From contig KL647336.1 in NCBI GenBank assembly GCA_000727475.1, positions 62,001-126,000 on the forward strand: a stretch of DNA of 64,000 nucleotides, given 5' to 3'. This document shows positions 11,700-23,999 of the stretch, piece after piece; within the stretch, counting starts at the first letter, position 1, and each line of letters begins with the position of its first letter. A program made the position numbers and the translations under genes. The stretch is from Sarcocystis neurona (taxonomy: Eukaryota > Apicomplexa > Conoidasida > Eucoccidiorida > Sarcocystidae). Below the pieces are notes generated by a model. It was not told the DNA's origin. It saw only the letters and a program-made list of their open reading frames with translations, and made no database searches.

Positions 11700-12830
11700 G
11701 CCACCCACAGACTGATGCACACATACACGTAAACATTTATATATGTATATGTATACACACATAAACGTACATTTATGTATGTGTGGACAACTCGCCGTCC
11801 TCATCTATCCATCCGTGTGATGAGAATGTCATATATATATTTGCAGAGAAAAAGCGAGACCGCCGTGCGTATACACAAATGTATGTAGGGAGAGAGAGAG
11901 ACACACACACACAGAGGGAGAGACAGAAATACAGCCTGCATACACAGACACATGTATACACATATATATATATCCGTGTACATATATGCGTATGTGTAGC
12001 CATATATATAAAGGTATATGTACCCAGATGCGTAGAAAACGAACATACGTGTGTGTCGTATACACCTTGGTATGGAAACATTGATGTAAGTCATATACAC
12101 ACATAAAAGGATATACACACACCCCACATATGACTATACATTCATCAATATATATATATATATGTACATGTATGTAGCTGTAGGTACACCCAGAGGCAGC
12201 AATGTGGAAGTAGCGGTGGTGGCGTAGGAGGTTGTAGTTAAACCTTCTCATTAGCGGATCGCCACGCAACAGATTCTGAAGACGCCGTTAGAGAGGCAAC
12301 AGATCATATATATACATATATATATATATATGTATGTATATACTTATGATGCTGTGTATATATTATAATTAATATGGAGAGTAAATTAATCTGTGTATAT
12401 ATACGTATAAGTATACATATTTGTATATATATGTGTGTATCTATTTGTGTGACTGTGTAGTTTTCTAAGTTTATATGGGAAGCAAATTAATGTGTGTACA
12501 TATATATGATTATATACAGAATACATATATACATACAATATTCCATACGGTTCTGCTTACACCTACATATATATATATACACGGGTTGCGGACTCGAATA
12601 TATGTACACGGAAAGCCCATCAGCCTCTTCACATGAATATATATATCTACATATACATATGTATACATAAATGTACGTGTGGAATGGTCAAGCGAACCGT
12701 ACATATACATATATATATGTATACGGGGACATGTGTGTATATATATAAAGGTGTTCGTAGTCGTGTACCGACGTGTATTCAAGTGTATATGTGCAAACTG
12801 GTGCGCGTGAACGCAGAAGCAGCTGGCGAG
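11700..12830. repeat. ATAC/TA microsatellite
   Basis: Runs of ACACATA, TATATG and short CA and GAGAGA tracts. 12180-12300 is unique, containing nothing recognisable. Confidence 0.75.
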
Positions 12831-12834
12831 TCTG

Positions 12835-12924
12835 CCTGCAGCAAAAGAGATTTTCCTGAGGACTTAGCGGCACCCCTCCCGTTGCAGCAACTTCTTCGGC
12901 GTTGTTTGAACTGACAGCGGTGTC
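12835..12924 (-). CDS. Candidate second exon of the 13.6-16.2 kb gene
   Basis: After a pyrimidine-rich tract and AAAAG acceptor the minus strand reads DTAVSSNNAEEVAATGG then VPLSPQENLF, varied and protein-like. It starts in phase 0, matching the phase-0 donor at 13585. The 3' end is uncertain because the frame runs on into ATAC microsatellite. It could instead belong to a separate gene. Confidence 0.4.
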
Positions 12925-13089
12925 CTTTTCGCCGGGAAGTAAAGAGAGAGAGAAAGGACAGGATGTTTCTTTTATTCGAAAGAACAAAAACCTCGGCCCC
13001 GCCTTTTAAAGAAAACAACAGCAACATCTGTCGTCGAGAGGAAGAGAAAAAGGGAAAGTGCTGTGACGCCGTCTAGCCAGAAAGCTTCA

Positions 13090-13330
13090 CGAGGTCGCCA
13101 ATATAAATATTTACACTATATAGGAGCACACGTATATACAGATATGCATAGACATTTACATATATAAATATATACATATATACACATCTGTATGTACGTG
13201 TATACACACGTATACATGTACCTGTATACGTGTATTGATATCTTATGCATACACGGATATACCTCCCTGGGTACGCACGCATGTGTGTATACGAACGCAC
13301 ACATGAACGTGTGAATAGGTTCGTGTATAG
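13090..13330. repeat. ATAC microsatellite
   Basis: TATACATA and ACACGTATA repeats between two candidate exons; probably intronic. Confidence 0.7.
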
Positions 13331-13585
13331 ACAGATGCGACAGCAACGGCAGCAACAGCAAGAGCAACAAAGCAGGTTCTCGTCAGCAGCCGACGCATGC
13401 GCAGCACCAGTGTTTCAACTAGAGCAGCAGGAGACGGCGGGACGTGCACGCCGCAGCAGCAGCCGCAGTGACGCAGAGAAGATGCGACCTGTGCACATGG
13501 CAGCAGCAGGCAGAAACAAAACAAAGCTGCAGCAGCAGCGGCAGAAGAGGAGAGACAGAGAGCAGCAGCGGCGCTCCGCGCGTAC

Positions 13586-16222
13586 CTCTTCCCGGGTTAC
13601 TAGACGAGAGCCAGTAACTGTTCTATGTGGCAGTTCTGTTACACCATCAGCAGCAGCAGGAGCGCCTGAATTTTGCGAGAGACAGCACGTCGCTGTTGGG
13701 TGGCGCTTCCCGGCTGTGAAGGCGGCTTCTGTTGCGACGGCGGGTCGAGCAGTGGTTTCTGTTGGGGCTGCGTTTCTCTTTGCTGCTGCTGCCGCCGCGG
13801 TGGGCGTGAGTCCCCAGGCGTCTGCTGTTGGTGCGTCTGCCGGGAGAAAGGCTTTGGTTGCTTCTTTGTCGGCAGCAGAGAAGCGTGAGCAGCAGCGTCC
13901 TGCTGCAGTTGTCTGCATAGAACTTGTGCTGGTTTCGCCAATTGAGAGTTTGCGCAGCTCCTTCCTAAAAGCACCGTCTTGCAAAGCTGCTGCCTCTGCG
14001 GCTGCTCCGCTGCCAGCGCCGTCATCGGTGACGGAGAAAAAGTTCCCATTTGTGGAGCAGGCGTCCCTGCTGCTGCAGCTGCTGCAATGCAGCGGCAGCG
14101 GCAACGCCCGCAGCAGAGCAGTCGCGAGCTGCTGTTGCGGCACTGCAGACGGTCGCTCGCGAAACTGCTGCCGCTGCTGCTGTCCGCAGCGCTGCAGCTG
14201 AATCGACCCTGCCTCCTGCTGCTGCTGCAGCTGCATATTGTCCTGCTGCCGCGTCGCGGGGGCTCGTAACAAGGTCGTCTTTTGCTGCTCGAAGGACGCG
14301 GCAACACCGAGAGCGTTTGGCGAGTGCCACTGCTGGTGCGCCAGAAGCAGATGATGTCTGCACGCCCGCTGCTGCAGCCAGTTTCCAGATTTCTCCTGGT
14401 GAGATTCTGGCCCGTTCTCTTGCTGCTGCTGCTGCTCCTCCGAGTTGTCGTCCTGCAACGGCTGTTGCTGCTGCTCCGAAGTGTGCTGCCGTTGGTGCGG
14501 GCTACGCTCCCGTTGGCATGGCTGCGGCATAGCGGGCAGCTGCTCAGAGCGTTGCAGGTAGGAGGAGAGAGCGAGGTAGGAGAGAGGACGTTCTTTCTCC
14601 GACACACTGCCGAGCAGCTGTTGTGGGAAGCTGTATTTGCAGAGGTAGTGCTCCAGCTGCCTGTAGCAACACGTGGAAACCGGAGGATCAGCAGCGGTGG
14701 CAGCAGCAGCAGCAAGGCGGCCGCCTTCGGAGAGAGACGCAGCGTCGCCAGCAGGAGCACAAGCAGCAGAAGAATACGCGCTGGGGAGGGACGCAGCAGC
14801 AGCAGTCGTCCCACCAAATGCAGCAGCCGCAGGCGAAGCAGCAGCAGTGAACGTCGGAGAAGCAACGGGGAACGCGGAAGCCAAGGAACAAGAAGAGAGA
14901 GTCGCACAAGAAGGCGCAGAAGTAACAGGAGCCTGTGAAGGAGGGAAAGCACCAGCTAACGCTGTCTCGCAGCCGTTCTGCGCCTTTACGTGTGTGCATC
15001 TCGTCTCGATGCTGCATTCTTCCCTTTCTCCTTCTCCTTCTGGAGTGCTGCTGCTGCTACCGAAATTTCCGGTCGCCAAGCAGTGCTGCTCGCAGGAAAG
15101 CTCTTCAGCTGCGTCTATCCTCCTCTGACCGAACACTCCTCCCGCAGAAGTTATTGCAGGATCTGGAGTGGGGCCGCCTCCCCTCTTCCTCTCCTCTCCC
15201 GTTGCGCTGCGCGTCTCCGCAACACTTTCTGCTTCCCACACAGCAGCAGACATCTGTGTCTCGTTGGCAAGACGGGAGGAGGCGGCTCGCTGTTGCTGAG
15301 ACGCTAGCACCTGCTGTAGCCACTTTTCCCGGCGAGTCTGCAGGGGCACGGATAGCACCGGCTTTTCGTTGAGAACCATAGAATCCAGTTTTGCTGAGAA
15401 ATCGCCTTCTTCGCTGCCCACGATGCAGACATCACCGTCTCCCGCTGCTGCTGCGGCTGGGTTGTTGCAGCGGCTCCCGACGGACAGAGAAAAAGTGCCC
15501 TTCGCCGCTGTGTGTTCAGCAGCAGCAGCAGCGCAAGAAGCAGGGTCTTTTTTTTGAGTGTCTGCCGCAATGGCGGGAAAAAATTTCCCCTCTTTCTCCT
15601 TCTCCTCGTCCTGCTTGACCGGGGCCGAAGGAAGACGAGATCTGCACGTGCAGGTGTGTCTAGCCTCGCCACCAGCGAGGAAGGTCGCAGTAGAGAATCT
15701 GTGAGGACGTTCGAAGTTCTCTTCGAGAGGCTTGCGCGAAGGCTCCTTGCTGTCTCGTGAAGAGGCAGGTGGCAGCGAGACGGTCTCGTCTGTTCCTGTC
15801 TTTGCCCCAGCAACTGCAGCAGTTGTACCGTTCGAGCCAAATGCGACATGCGGGCTTTCCGGCTCCCTGACAGCTGCGGAAACGTTACTTAACTCCTCTA
15901 AATATACTTTGTCTTTTCTCGCTTCTTCGCCGACTATAGGCATCTCCGCGGGGCGGAGGAATCTCGTACGAATCGTGTTCTCGCCACCTGCTGCGGCTCC
16001 AGGGGCGCGGCTGCTTGCTGCAGCTGAGGCAGCGTCGGTGTCTGTAGCGTCTCTCTGCTTCTTTTGAGAGCAGCAGTATGATCCTCTGTTGTTGCTGTCA
16101 CCGTCACCAGAAGGGGAAAGAACGCGAGCTGCGGTATGTAGTGGTACACGTCGCAAAGGACTGCATCCCGTCGTGCACGGCTCAGCTGAGGAGGTTTCTT
16201 CTATTTTGTCCGCAAGCTCCAT
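13586..16222 (-). CDS. Large exon of unknown coccidian protein
   Basis: An 879-codon open frame starts at an ATG in good context (GTGACCATGG) and ends at a GTACGC donor in phase 0. Without splicing it would run to 13415 (about 935 residues), but the last 57 codons turn Cys/Leu/Arg-rich and look intronic. The first 500 residues are varied acidic and Ser-rich sequence (for example KDKVYLEELSNVSAAVREPE). The middle has Ala runs and the last third Gln runs. No domain was recognised. Real coding is indicated by length and by non-repetitive composition. A protein-like minus frame upstream (16559-16951, with a CTTCGCAG acceptor before VDADGSPPASRAS) may be a 5' exon. Role unknown. Confidence 0.72.
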
Positions 16223-19200
16223 GGTCACTGACGTGTTGCGGCCGCTCGAAAGCGTCTCTCCGGGAAGGCAATGTGAGCGTCTCAGCCGCTGTATTATCTA
16301 CGATGGGACTGGTGCAACTCCGACCAACGGCGGAAGATCCCGCCTCAGTGCGTCGGACGGAAAACGAGGTGTCAACAAGCTGGAGAAGTGTTTCTCTGTT
16401 GCAGCAGGTCTCCCTGCGACTGGCACTGCTGCTGCGTCAGTGGCGCCGGCACTCGCTGCATATGAGGCTAGAAAGGTGATAGATCGTCACATCCAAGTGA
16501 GCGAAGATGTTACACCCAGGATGATTCTGCTGCTGCTGATACAGACCGTAAAGGCGCGCTATAGTTGCCCCTGGCGGTGCTGCAGTGCCGCTGCTGTTGT
16601 TGCAACTCGGAAAGGCTTGGACGCAGACGGGAGGCGGCTTGAAACTGCTGCTACTGTTGGAAAGGCTGCTGGTGCTGTCCCCACAACAACAGTGGAAACG
16701 CCTAAATCAACTGCCGTGACTGTGCGTTTTGCGCAGAAGTAACTGCGCAAAGTTAACCGTTCAATGTGTTGATTTCGACCACATTCTACCACAGAGTGTG
16801 TGTCTTGCGTGCGTAGGCACTCTGCAGGTAAGCCGACCGATGCGCGTGATGCAGGTGGAGAACCGTCGGCGTCAACCTGCGAAGAGGAGAACTCTTCATT
16901 TTTAATCTTATCTTCTGCAGCGCGGTGCTGTCGGTGATGGTACCTTCGCACGTTTTCTGGCCAGCGACTCCTTCAGGTAGTTTGTTGATGCAACAGAAGT
17001 CAACCTTGTTGGTAGTTTAATAGGAAACCAGCAACTGCGGTAGGGGTGGGGTATACGGAGAAATGCTTTCGCTGGCAGCTCAGCAGCGGAGTAGCAGATG
17101 CGGGACAACTGGGAACACTGAGGAGAATGCGTCCGACTGGTGTATTCACCAGCAGCTGCAGAGCAGCGAGTGCGAAGTCGCAAGATATATATGAAGAGTG
17201 TACAGGGTGCCGCCACTTCAGCAGCACCAGCGCAAGACATAGAGGGAATTAGGCACCCCAGAATACTTTGGCGAGACTGCAGTCCCCACGGGAGAAAGCA
17301 TTGCACCGAGCCTGAGTGAAAATTAGAATTATAGCAATGGAAGTGTTCCCTTGCGAATTGCATGGCCTTGCATCTCATGACGGGGGAGATCCGGCATGCC
17401 TTCCGTTGCTGGATGAGAAGGGACGTGAGAAGCTTCCGGTTAGCACACGCGGAATATGGAAGCTTCTGTTGAAAACGTGTTGTGCTCCGTTCCACGTTCT
17501 TGAACTATTGCGAGTACTACTGCCGACAGGACAGTAAATTTTGTCGCGTTGCACCGTAAAGCTCTAAATAAAGAAGTAGGGTTGTACGGGCAGAACGACA
17601 GTGGGTGCAGGGTTTCGAATTTTGTTGATGTAGCAGTGTGAAATTGAGAACCTACTGCATGTGTGGTGAGGCGCAATGCACGTACACTCAACGTAGCGGG
17701 CATTTTCACCTGCAAATACTTACGCGTAATGTCTAGCATATTTCTGCTACTGATCTCATTGAACTTTCAAGAAGACACCTCAATGCGACATCCCCTAGGC
17801 ACACCCGTTGTTCGTTGGTATACACACGCACGCATAGCGGCGCGGTCTTACAGGAGTGCCTTACTCAGCATCAGTTGGTACACACACTGCACCGCAGGTG
17901 CTTTTATGAAATAAAATGTACCATAGACAAAGGCGACTACGCTGGGAGTTTCGCTGTCTTCTTGTCGCACCTACGCGTACAAAAGAGCATCAACGCAGCA
18001 GTAACATTAACAGAGAAACCACCACATGGAAGTTATTGAGCTCTCAGGAGAAGCATGCCTCAGAGTATTTCTCCTCTCGCAAACACTAGAGCATGAAACA
18101 CGGAAGCATATCACCAATAACAAGTGTGTGCAGGTGACGATATTTGAGGCCGTGCTGCGAGGGAGCTGCTGTCTCGCGTGCAAAAAAGTATTGCTGCCGT
18201 ATCATCACCAACGCGCCAGAGGAACGGCATGTTCTTATAAGAAGCAGTTCAGCTGTCTGCGTCTGTTGGCGCGAGACGCACCGACGTGACAATAGCACAC
18301 GTGCGGGTAAAACGCCCTGTGAATGTGTAAGGTGACCTACCCCGCAATCACTTTGCATCGCGAGAGGATCTGGTGAGTCGCGTTGTCGCACAGCAAACTT
18401 CACCGAGTAGTCACCGCAGGTTTTTCCGAATTATCTGGAACAATTCTCTCCGAGGACCGCTCCAACGTCACAGCCAGCGAGTTTCGTCGACTGTCCGTAC
18501 GCGCTCTTTTTTTTTAGGAAGGAAACCGGCGGGTAAGAACACGGCAGTGATGGCCGGAATTTTCACGGCGTTGCAAGTTCGGAAATCCGAATGATTCTCA
18601 GGGAACGGATTCAGTTGTGAAGATGGGAGATCTCTTGGACACACTACAACGGTAAAATCTGGAGGGAGGTGCGCGGGTCCACCTGGTTACCAGCAAACGC
18701 TCGTCAATCCGTTGACACTAGTCAAACGAACACTCTGCAGAAAGTGCGTGTGCCCGCCTCTCGAAAGATTACTCGCTTCACGCGTGCATTAATCGCAGGC
18801 GAACAGAAAGTGGCTATTCATTGCACTATCGCAGTCCCTACCTGCTCGCCTCACGCCCTCTGGTAAACCTCGTGCACCCGCCAGACGCGCTGAAGAAGAC
18901 ACCGAAGTGTGGAGCGAAAGTCGGAGGGCGAAAATGCTTCCAAACTACAGGAGAATATAAACTTTTTAGCAGAGAGAAATCGAGTAGAGATCCACTGAAG
19001 GCTGGATACTCTTAAGACACACGTAATTCTTTACTCGTGAGCTCCCGGAAAGGATCTAATCTTCACGTACGGCCTTTGCGTCGGACGCGCTCTCTCGCAT
19101 ATAACCAACGTAGATTCCACAAGAAATGACACAAAGAGATGAACATTTCAACACACACGCGCTCAAATGATGCACACGTCCCCATTAACAAAGTACCCCT

Positions 19201-21160
19201 CTAGCAAAGTGTACACCGTCTTTAATGGAAAGCATTTCGTCCTCTACGAACGGGCGCTAGCCACCGGGTAAGGCACAGGCACTGCAAGACACGCACCATA
19301 AATCTCAGCGCTGACCGCGCAAGGCGGATTCACGATTTCTTCACTATTCTGCGATGTTGCCACATTACGGTCGAGCTATTGTTATACGGCAGGTGTCATA
19401 AAATTGTCGTATAGAGAGGAAGGGCTCGGGATGGCAGGGCTTGTAAACGAACGTACCTGGCGCAAACTCTGAACTCTCCGCAGTAGCGCGCTTTATAGGA
19501 GGGGAGCACACACCCTGCAGGTCACCTTCAACCCTGGGAAGCAAAAAGCCAGTTGGTGCCTCCCCGGAGCCTTGAGAGTCGTATGTGTTGAATTATCAGG
19601 CGCTACCCTTCCCTACTTTTGCCACCTTCGCGGCATCACTTGAGTCATCGTCTTCAGTTTATAGCCCTTAGCAGTACTGGATGGGTTCAGCGTCAACTGC
19701 GGTTGGAAAGACATAAAATATAGAACCAGTCCTTTAAAGAGAGCGGCTAAATCCAACCGGAGTACACGTTGGAAATGCTATTTCTCTCTACATATACATA
19801 TGTATATATACATATATATATATATATGTATGTATACGGATGCACTCACGGGCTGCTATGTATGTATCTATACATATTTATGTGTGTATGTACACCGAGG
19901 GAGATATGCATGTTCTGGCGGATGCATATAAGTGCGTGTGTGTGTAGAGGGATAGGCTCTGAGCTGTGGCACAAACGTAGGCGCAGGGAGCAACTGCAGA
20001 TCTCACAGATATGCCGTGTCACACGCACATCTCATTGACTAACGCCTCAAGCATGAACGTCACCGTGTAACGGTGGCAATCGGGCACGCGTGAAGGGGGA
20101 GTTCATCTGTACTATAAATCAGGTCAACGTTACGGTTGTGATTTTGTTAACAAACTAGCGACGAACGTAAAGTTTTCTGTGGGTTGTGTACAAGCCTGTG
20201 CAAAATTCAACACAAGGACAGCGTCTAAACGAGGAAATCTAGGCACAGCAAGGAAAATCAAACTACCTCTATGTCGTGTTCACTCCTGTGATAAATTCGA
20301 CGCATGAAGAAGGGCAGCTGAAACTAGTCAATTCACGCACACCAATAAGTAGTAAATTCCCCTCCGCTGTGTCCGCACCGTGTTGCTGCTCCGTACCAGA
20401 AAAATACACTGATCCAACTGCGCTTTCCGCATGGGTAGAAACAATTCTTCGCGTAGGAACCTGTTGCCAGTGTGTTTGCGACATTTAGTATACGCAGTCT
20501 AGAATGTCTCCCACCCCTTGTTTTCAGGTCAAAATGAAATTTCAGACCCACTTTTCTAACCGTCGCCTCTGTCCGTAACACACTCGGGATAGAAGGCGGA
20601 ACTCACTGCGACCAGACAGATTATTCAACCTGTTGCTTCCCCCCGTATACGTTAGCGCGACTCCTTTTTCGTGGTGACCATGCTACCTTTCTGCCTGAAT
20701 ATCAGAACGATAAAGTGAGGCAGAACCCTGCCCGGAGATTTACACACAAATGCTTTTCTGAGCAAGAGATGTTCAGGCAATAGCATTGTTCGGTGGACAT
20801 GCCTACACAACTTTAAAGATACTTCTTTGTCACGAATATGGGGGTCTTTTGATTTATATAAAATACATTGAGTTGACGTGCTCTCCCAGGTGATTGCTAC
20901 CAACAAAGAAAAAGATTTTTCATGTACTCGGGGATCAATAGTCAAATGCTTTTGTCAGTGGCACGCCAGGTTGTACTCTGCTTCTTCATGCATAACGTTG
21001 ACTTAGCCTTGTACCGGCTCAACCACGGAAGATTCACTGTTCACTGAGCTCCTGTGGACTGGTTCCACAACACGAGTGACTCTCAATACGCCTATCCAGC
21101 ATTCCGCGTTCTCACGTACAATGCTTCTCTCTGCATTGACCGCTTAACAACTCCGCATCT

Positions 21161-21298
21161 ACCCGTACATGGCTCCTCTCGGCTGTCCTGGCTTTATTAA
21201 TGTTCGTGACAACTGCTTCAAAACAATCTACCCGTGCGTGACTCGTCTCGGCTGTCCTGGATTTACTAGTGTACGTGAAAACTGCTTCAATACAGTGA
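21161..21298. repeat. 69-bp tandem duplication
   Basis: Two diverged copies, 21161-21229 and 21230-21298, each starting ACCCGT and containing CTCGGCTGTCCTGG. The unit is exactly 23 codons. On the minus strand both copies read a related 23-residue repeat (EAVxTxxxKxRTAExSHxRVD). Confidence 0.85.
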
Positions 21299-21370
21299 CG
21301 TTTTACTGGAAGAATACTTTTGAATGAAAGCGAGGTGGTGCACCAACAACTGCAACTGCTATTACCATTG

Positions 21371-21430
21371 CTACTACTACTACTACTACTACTACTCCTA
21401 CTACTACTACTGCTACTCCTACTACTACTG
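21371..21430. repeat. TAC/CTA trinucleotide array
   Basis: Imperfect CTACTACTA repeats next to the 69-bp duplication. The minus strand reads a Ser run. Confidence 0.9.
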
Positions 21431-23999
21431 TAGTGCTGCGTGCCCGCGAGTACAGTGACAGGTCCGTCGGTACTACTGTGTGCGTGCGTTGTAAAGTCGG
21501 ACGTGGCGTACGTAGTGTTAAATGCGAAACGGTTTCTTAAAAAGTGGATGTTGGGAGAGATAGCACTCGTGTGACGTATACAGACAGACGCTGTTAGAGA
21601 GGCCCAATAGTGCAGAAGGACGGGGATAGCATGGAGTTCAAAGAAGTCTATTTTCTCCTTCAACCGGAAGTGGAAAGTGTTGTACACTGTGATGCTTCAC
21701 GTTGTCCTATTTCTGCCAGTCGGGAAAAAGTGAGGATGTCCCCACGGTGGGATACGGACGACGAGCGCAGCTGTTGTAGCCGGCAAAGATGTTAATTCAA
21801 AATGTAGGTATATTCACTAGAAGCGCTAGAAAACGGGTTGAAGAAAGTGAACGGCGGTGGTTTGAACTACCCGACAACCAGGCTTCCTACAAGCGATAGC
21901 TCTGAGACATACAGAAGTGTTTTCGTTTTTCAGGACTTCATCAAGTCTTATCAGCGACGAATGTGCATAGACACAAATACTGCATTCTACAGCTGTGTCG
22001 CAGTTCACAACACAGGAATGATATCTCACCGGCTGGAAAGTGTAGCTAGCACTCATACACAAGAACGTACAGCGAGATGCCTTTGCTGCTTTCATCCAGG
22101 TACTGGAGCAGGCACATAAAGAGCACCACAGTAAAAAACTGTAGCAGCAACCGTGTGATCTAAATCTGACTTACGACGAAAAATACTAGCCGGTTCTACT
22201 CTCTAGGTGCTCTCTATGTGCTTCACCCTCCTGGGTACATAAAAAGACATTGTAGTCCCGCTGCTTTTTTCCATGCATTACGTGAGCGAAAATATGCGTG
22301 CACGACGAGAATAATGTTGCTACTGACTAGAAATATAGTAGCAAATTGCTGAAGTGACACATTGTGACACAGTGAGGCTTCTCCCGCACTTGTAGCGCGA
22401 CTTCTACTACTTGTTCCTTTCACGGGAACCGTTAAGTCACTACGACTTCGCAATCTCCGCATTTTCCGCAGGCAGAAAACCCAGTGTCTCCAGTTTAAAG
22501 TTTTCCGTCTCACTCTCAGCTTGACACTATGAAAATCCTCTATTGAACTTGTCTCGCGAGGCAGCAGCAGATTATCCACTGCGTGCCGTACCGGCTCATC
22601 CCTTTACGTCCACTTCAAAAACGGTCACTTGTTACCTTTACGTACGCAGACGTACGTATAAGCATCTATATACATGGTAGTCGGGAAGAACGGCGGAAGA
22701 GAAACAATCATCACAACGTGGACAGTTTTTTTAAACTAATCTGCCCTGTTCGAGGAAACTGCATCTGTTTGCAGGGCAGCTCGCTGCCGAGAGACGCACA
22801 GGATAACGTGCTGGCTGCTTGCATAGGAAGGACAACTTCAACAGAAACGACGAGATCCAGATGTGCGCAGCAACTCCCCGCAGATCGAGCGCAACAGGAT
22901 TAAGACAAGGTGAAGCTCCAAAAAAGTCGCAGAGTGGAATACGATCGTGCAAGGCGAAAGAACGGGAGAGATAAGGTGAGCAGGAAGAGCAGGACCAGCA
23001 GAGGAGGAAAAGGAGTAGGCAAACCCGGGGAAGGTGAAGTCCAGGCAAGGAGGAATCAAGAAAAAGCGCGTGCTGGAAGGACGCGGTGGACCGCAGAGGT
23101 AAAGCCGAAGACGAGAAAGAGACGCGGGTATCCAGGAAACACCTGGGGAGAAAGACGGTGGCGACAAGAGAACTGTAGCGACGCAGAACCGAGCTGGTAG
23201 CCAAAGGATTGACATTAATTATCGAGGTTCTCCAGTTCATTCTGCAGTCAACGCAGATCCCACGTACACACAGACGGGCGACATCTGCTGAATGCTTTTC
23301 TACCGAAGAAAAGTGGAGAAATTATGTCATCCATAAATAAGCACAACTCCGCAGGTGGGCTGGAACATCCTGGGGGTTTTTTTAAGTGCGAAGAAAGACT
23401 CCATACATGCGTACGAGTGATTTTGCCGTGCGAGAGAAAAGTGCTGTCTAGCAGACATTAGTGAGTGTCTTTCTTGAGAAGACTATCTACACCAGCACAC
23501 CAATTTCATCGAGAAAGCCGCTTGCGTGCGGCACCATTTCTCGATACACATGCGCGGGGCTGCAAACCATGCCGACACAAAACCGCCGGAGAATGTCTCC
23601 CCTTCAAGTGAGGTGAAAATACATGTAAGTTGCTAAAATTGGACTATGAAGCGCTGGCGTCTCAATCACGCCCAGCTCTGCGAATGTCAAGCAATCTTTC
23701 ACCCATTTCCCTGATGCTGGAATCCCGGCCCGACTCTCCGGGAGAAAGAATCACGACAAGACACCAGGTGCACACAGACACTTGATATCAGACTGGGTGC
23801 GCAGATGCGAATTTATGTCCACACTAAAATCTTTGAGACAACTTTTCTTCCACATCTACATTCTCCCGGTTATACTGCGTTACACGTGGATCGGTGCACT
23901 CCTCCGGCGTGACGACTTCCCGGTTGTGACTGTGACAAGTGCGCAGCCGTCACGGTCGAAACGTAATCGTTGACCTTTACTTTCACCGCCTGACACAAA

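Larger units (their letters stand above)
16745..23980. other. Repeat-poor segment without a recognisable gene
   Basis: About 7 kb of balanced-composition unique sequence with almost no CAG, TA or polypyrimidine repeats. The longest frame is a 195-codon minus frame at 16908-17495, longer than expected by chance in such sequence, but it matches nothing recognised. A plus frame at 22910-23200 is Lys/Arg/Gly-rich. Within it are a 69-bp tandem duplication (21161-21298) and a TAC array (21371-21430). Confidence 0.5.

Noticed and set aside
22910..23200. Lys/Arg/Gly-rich frame considered as a retrotransposon fragment
   Set aside because: No reverse transcriptase, integrase or zinc-knuckle motif is visible.
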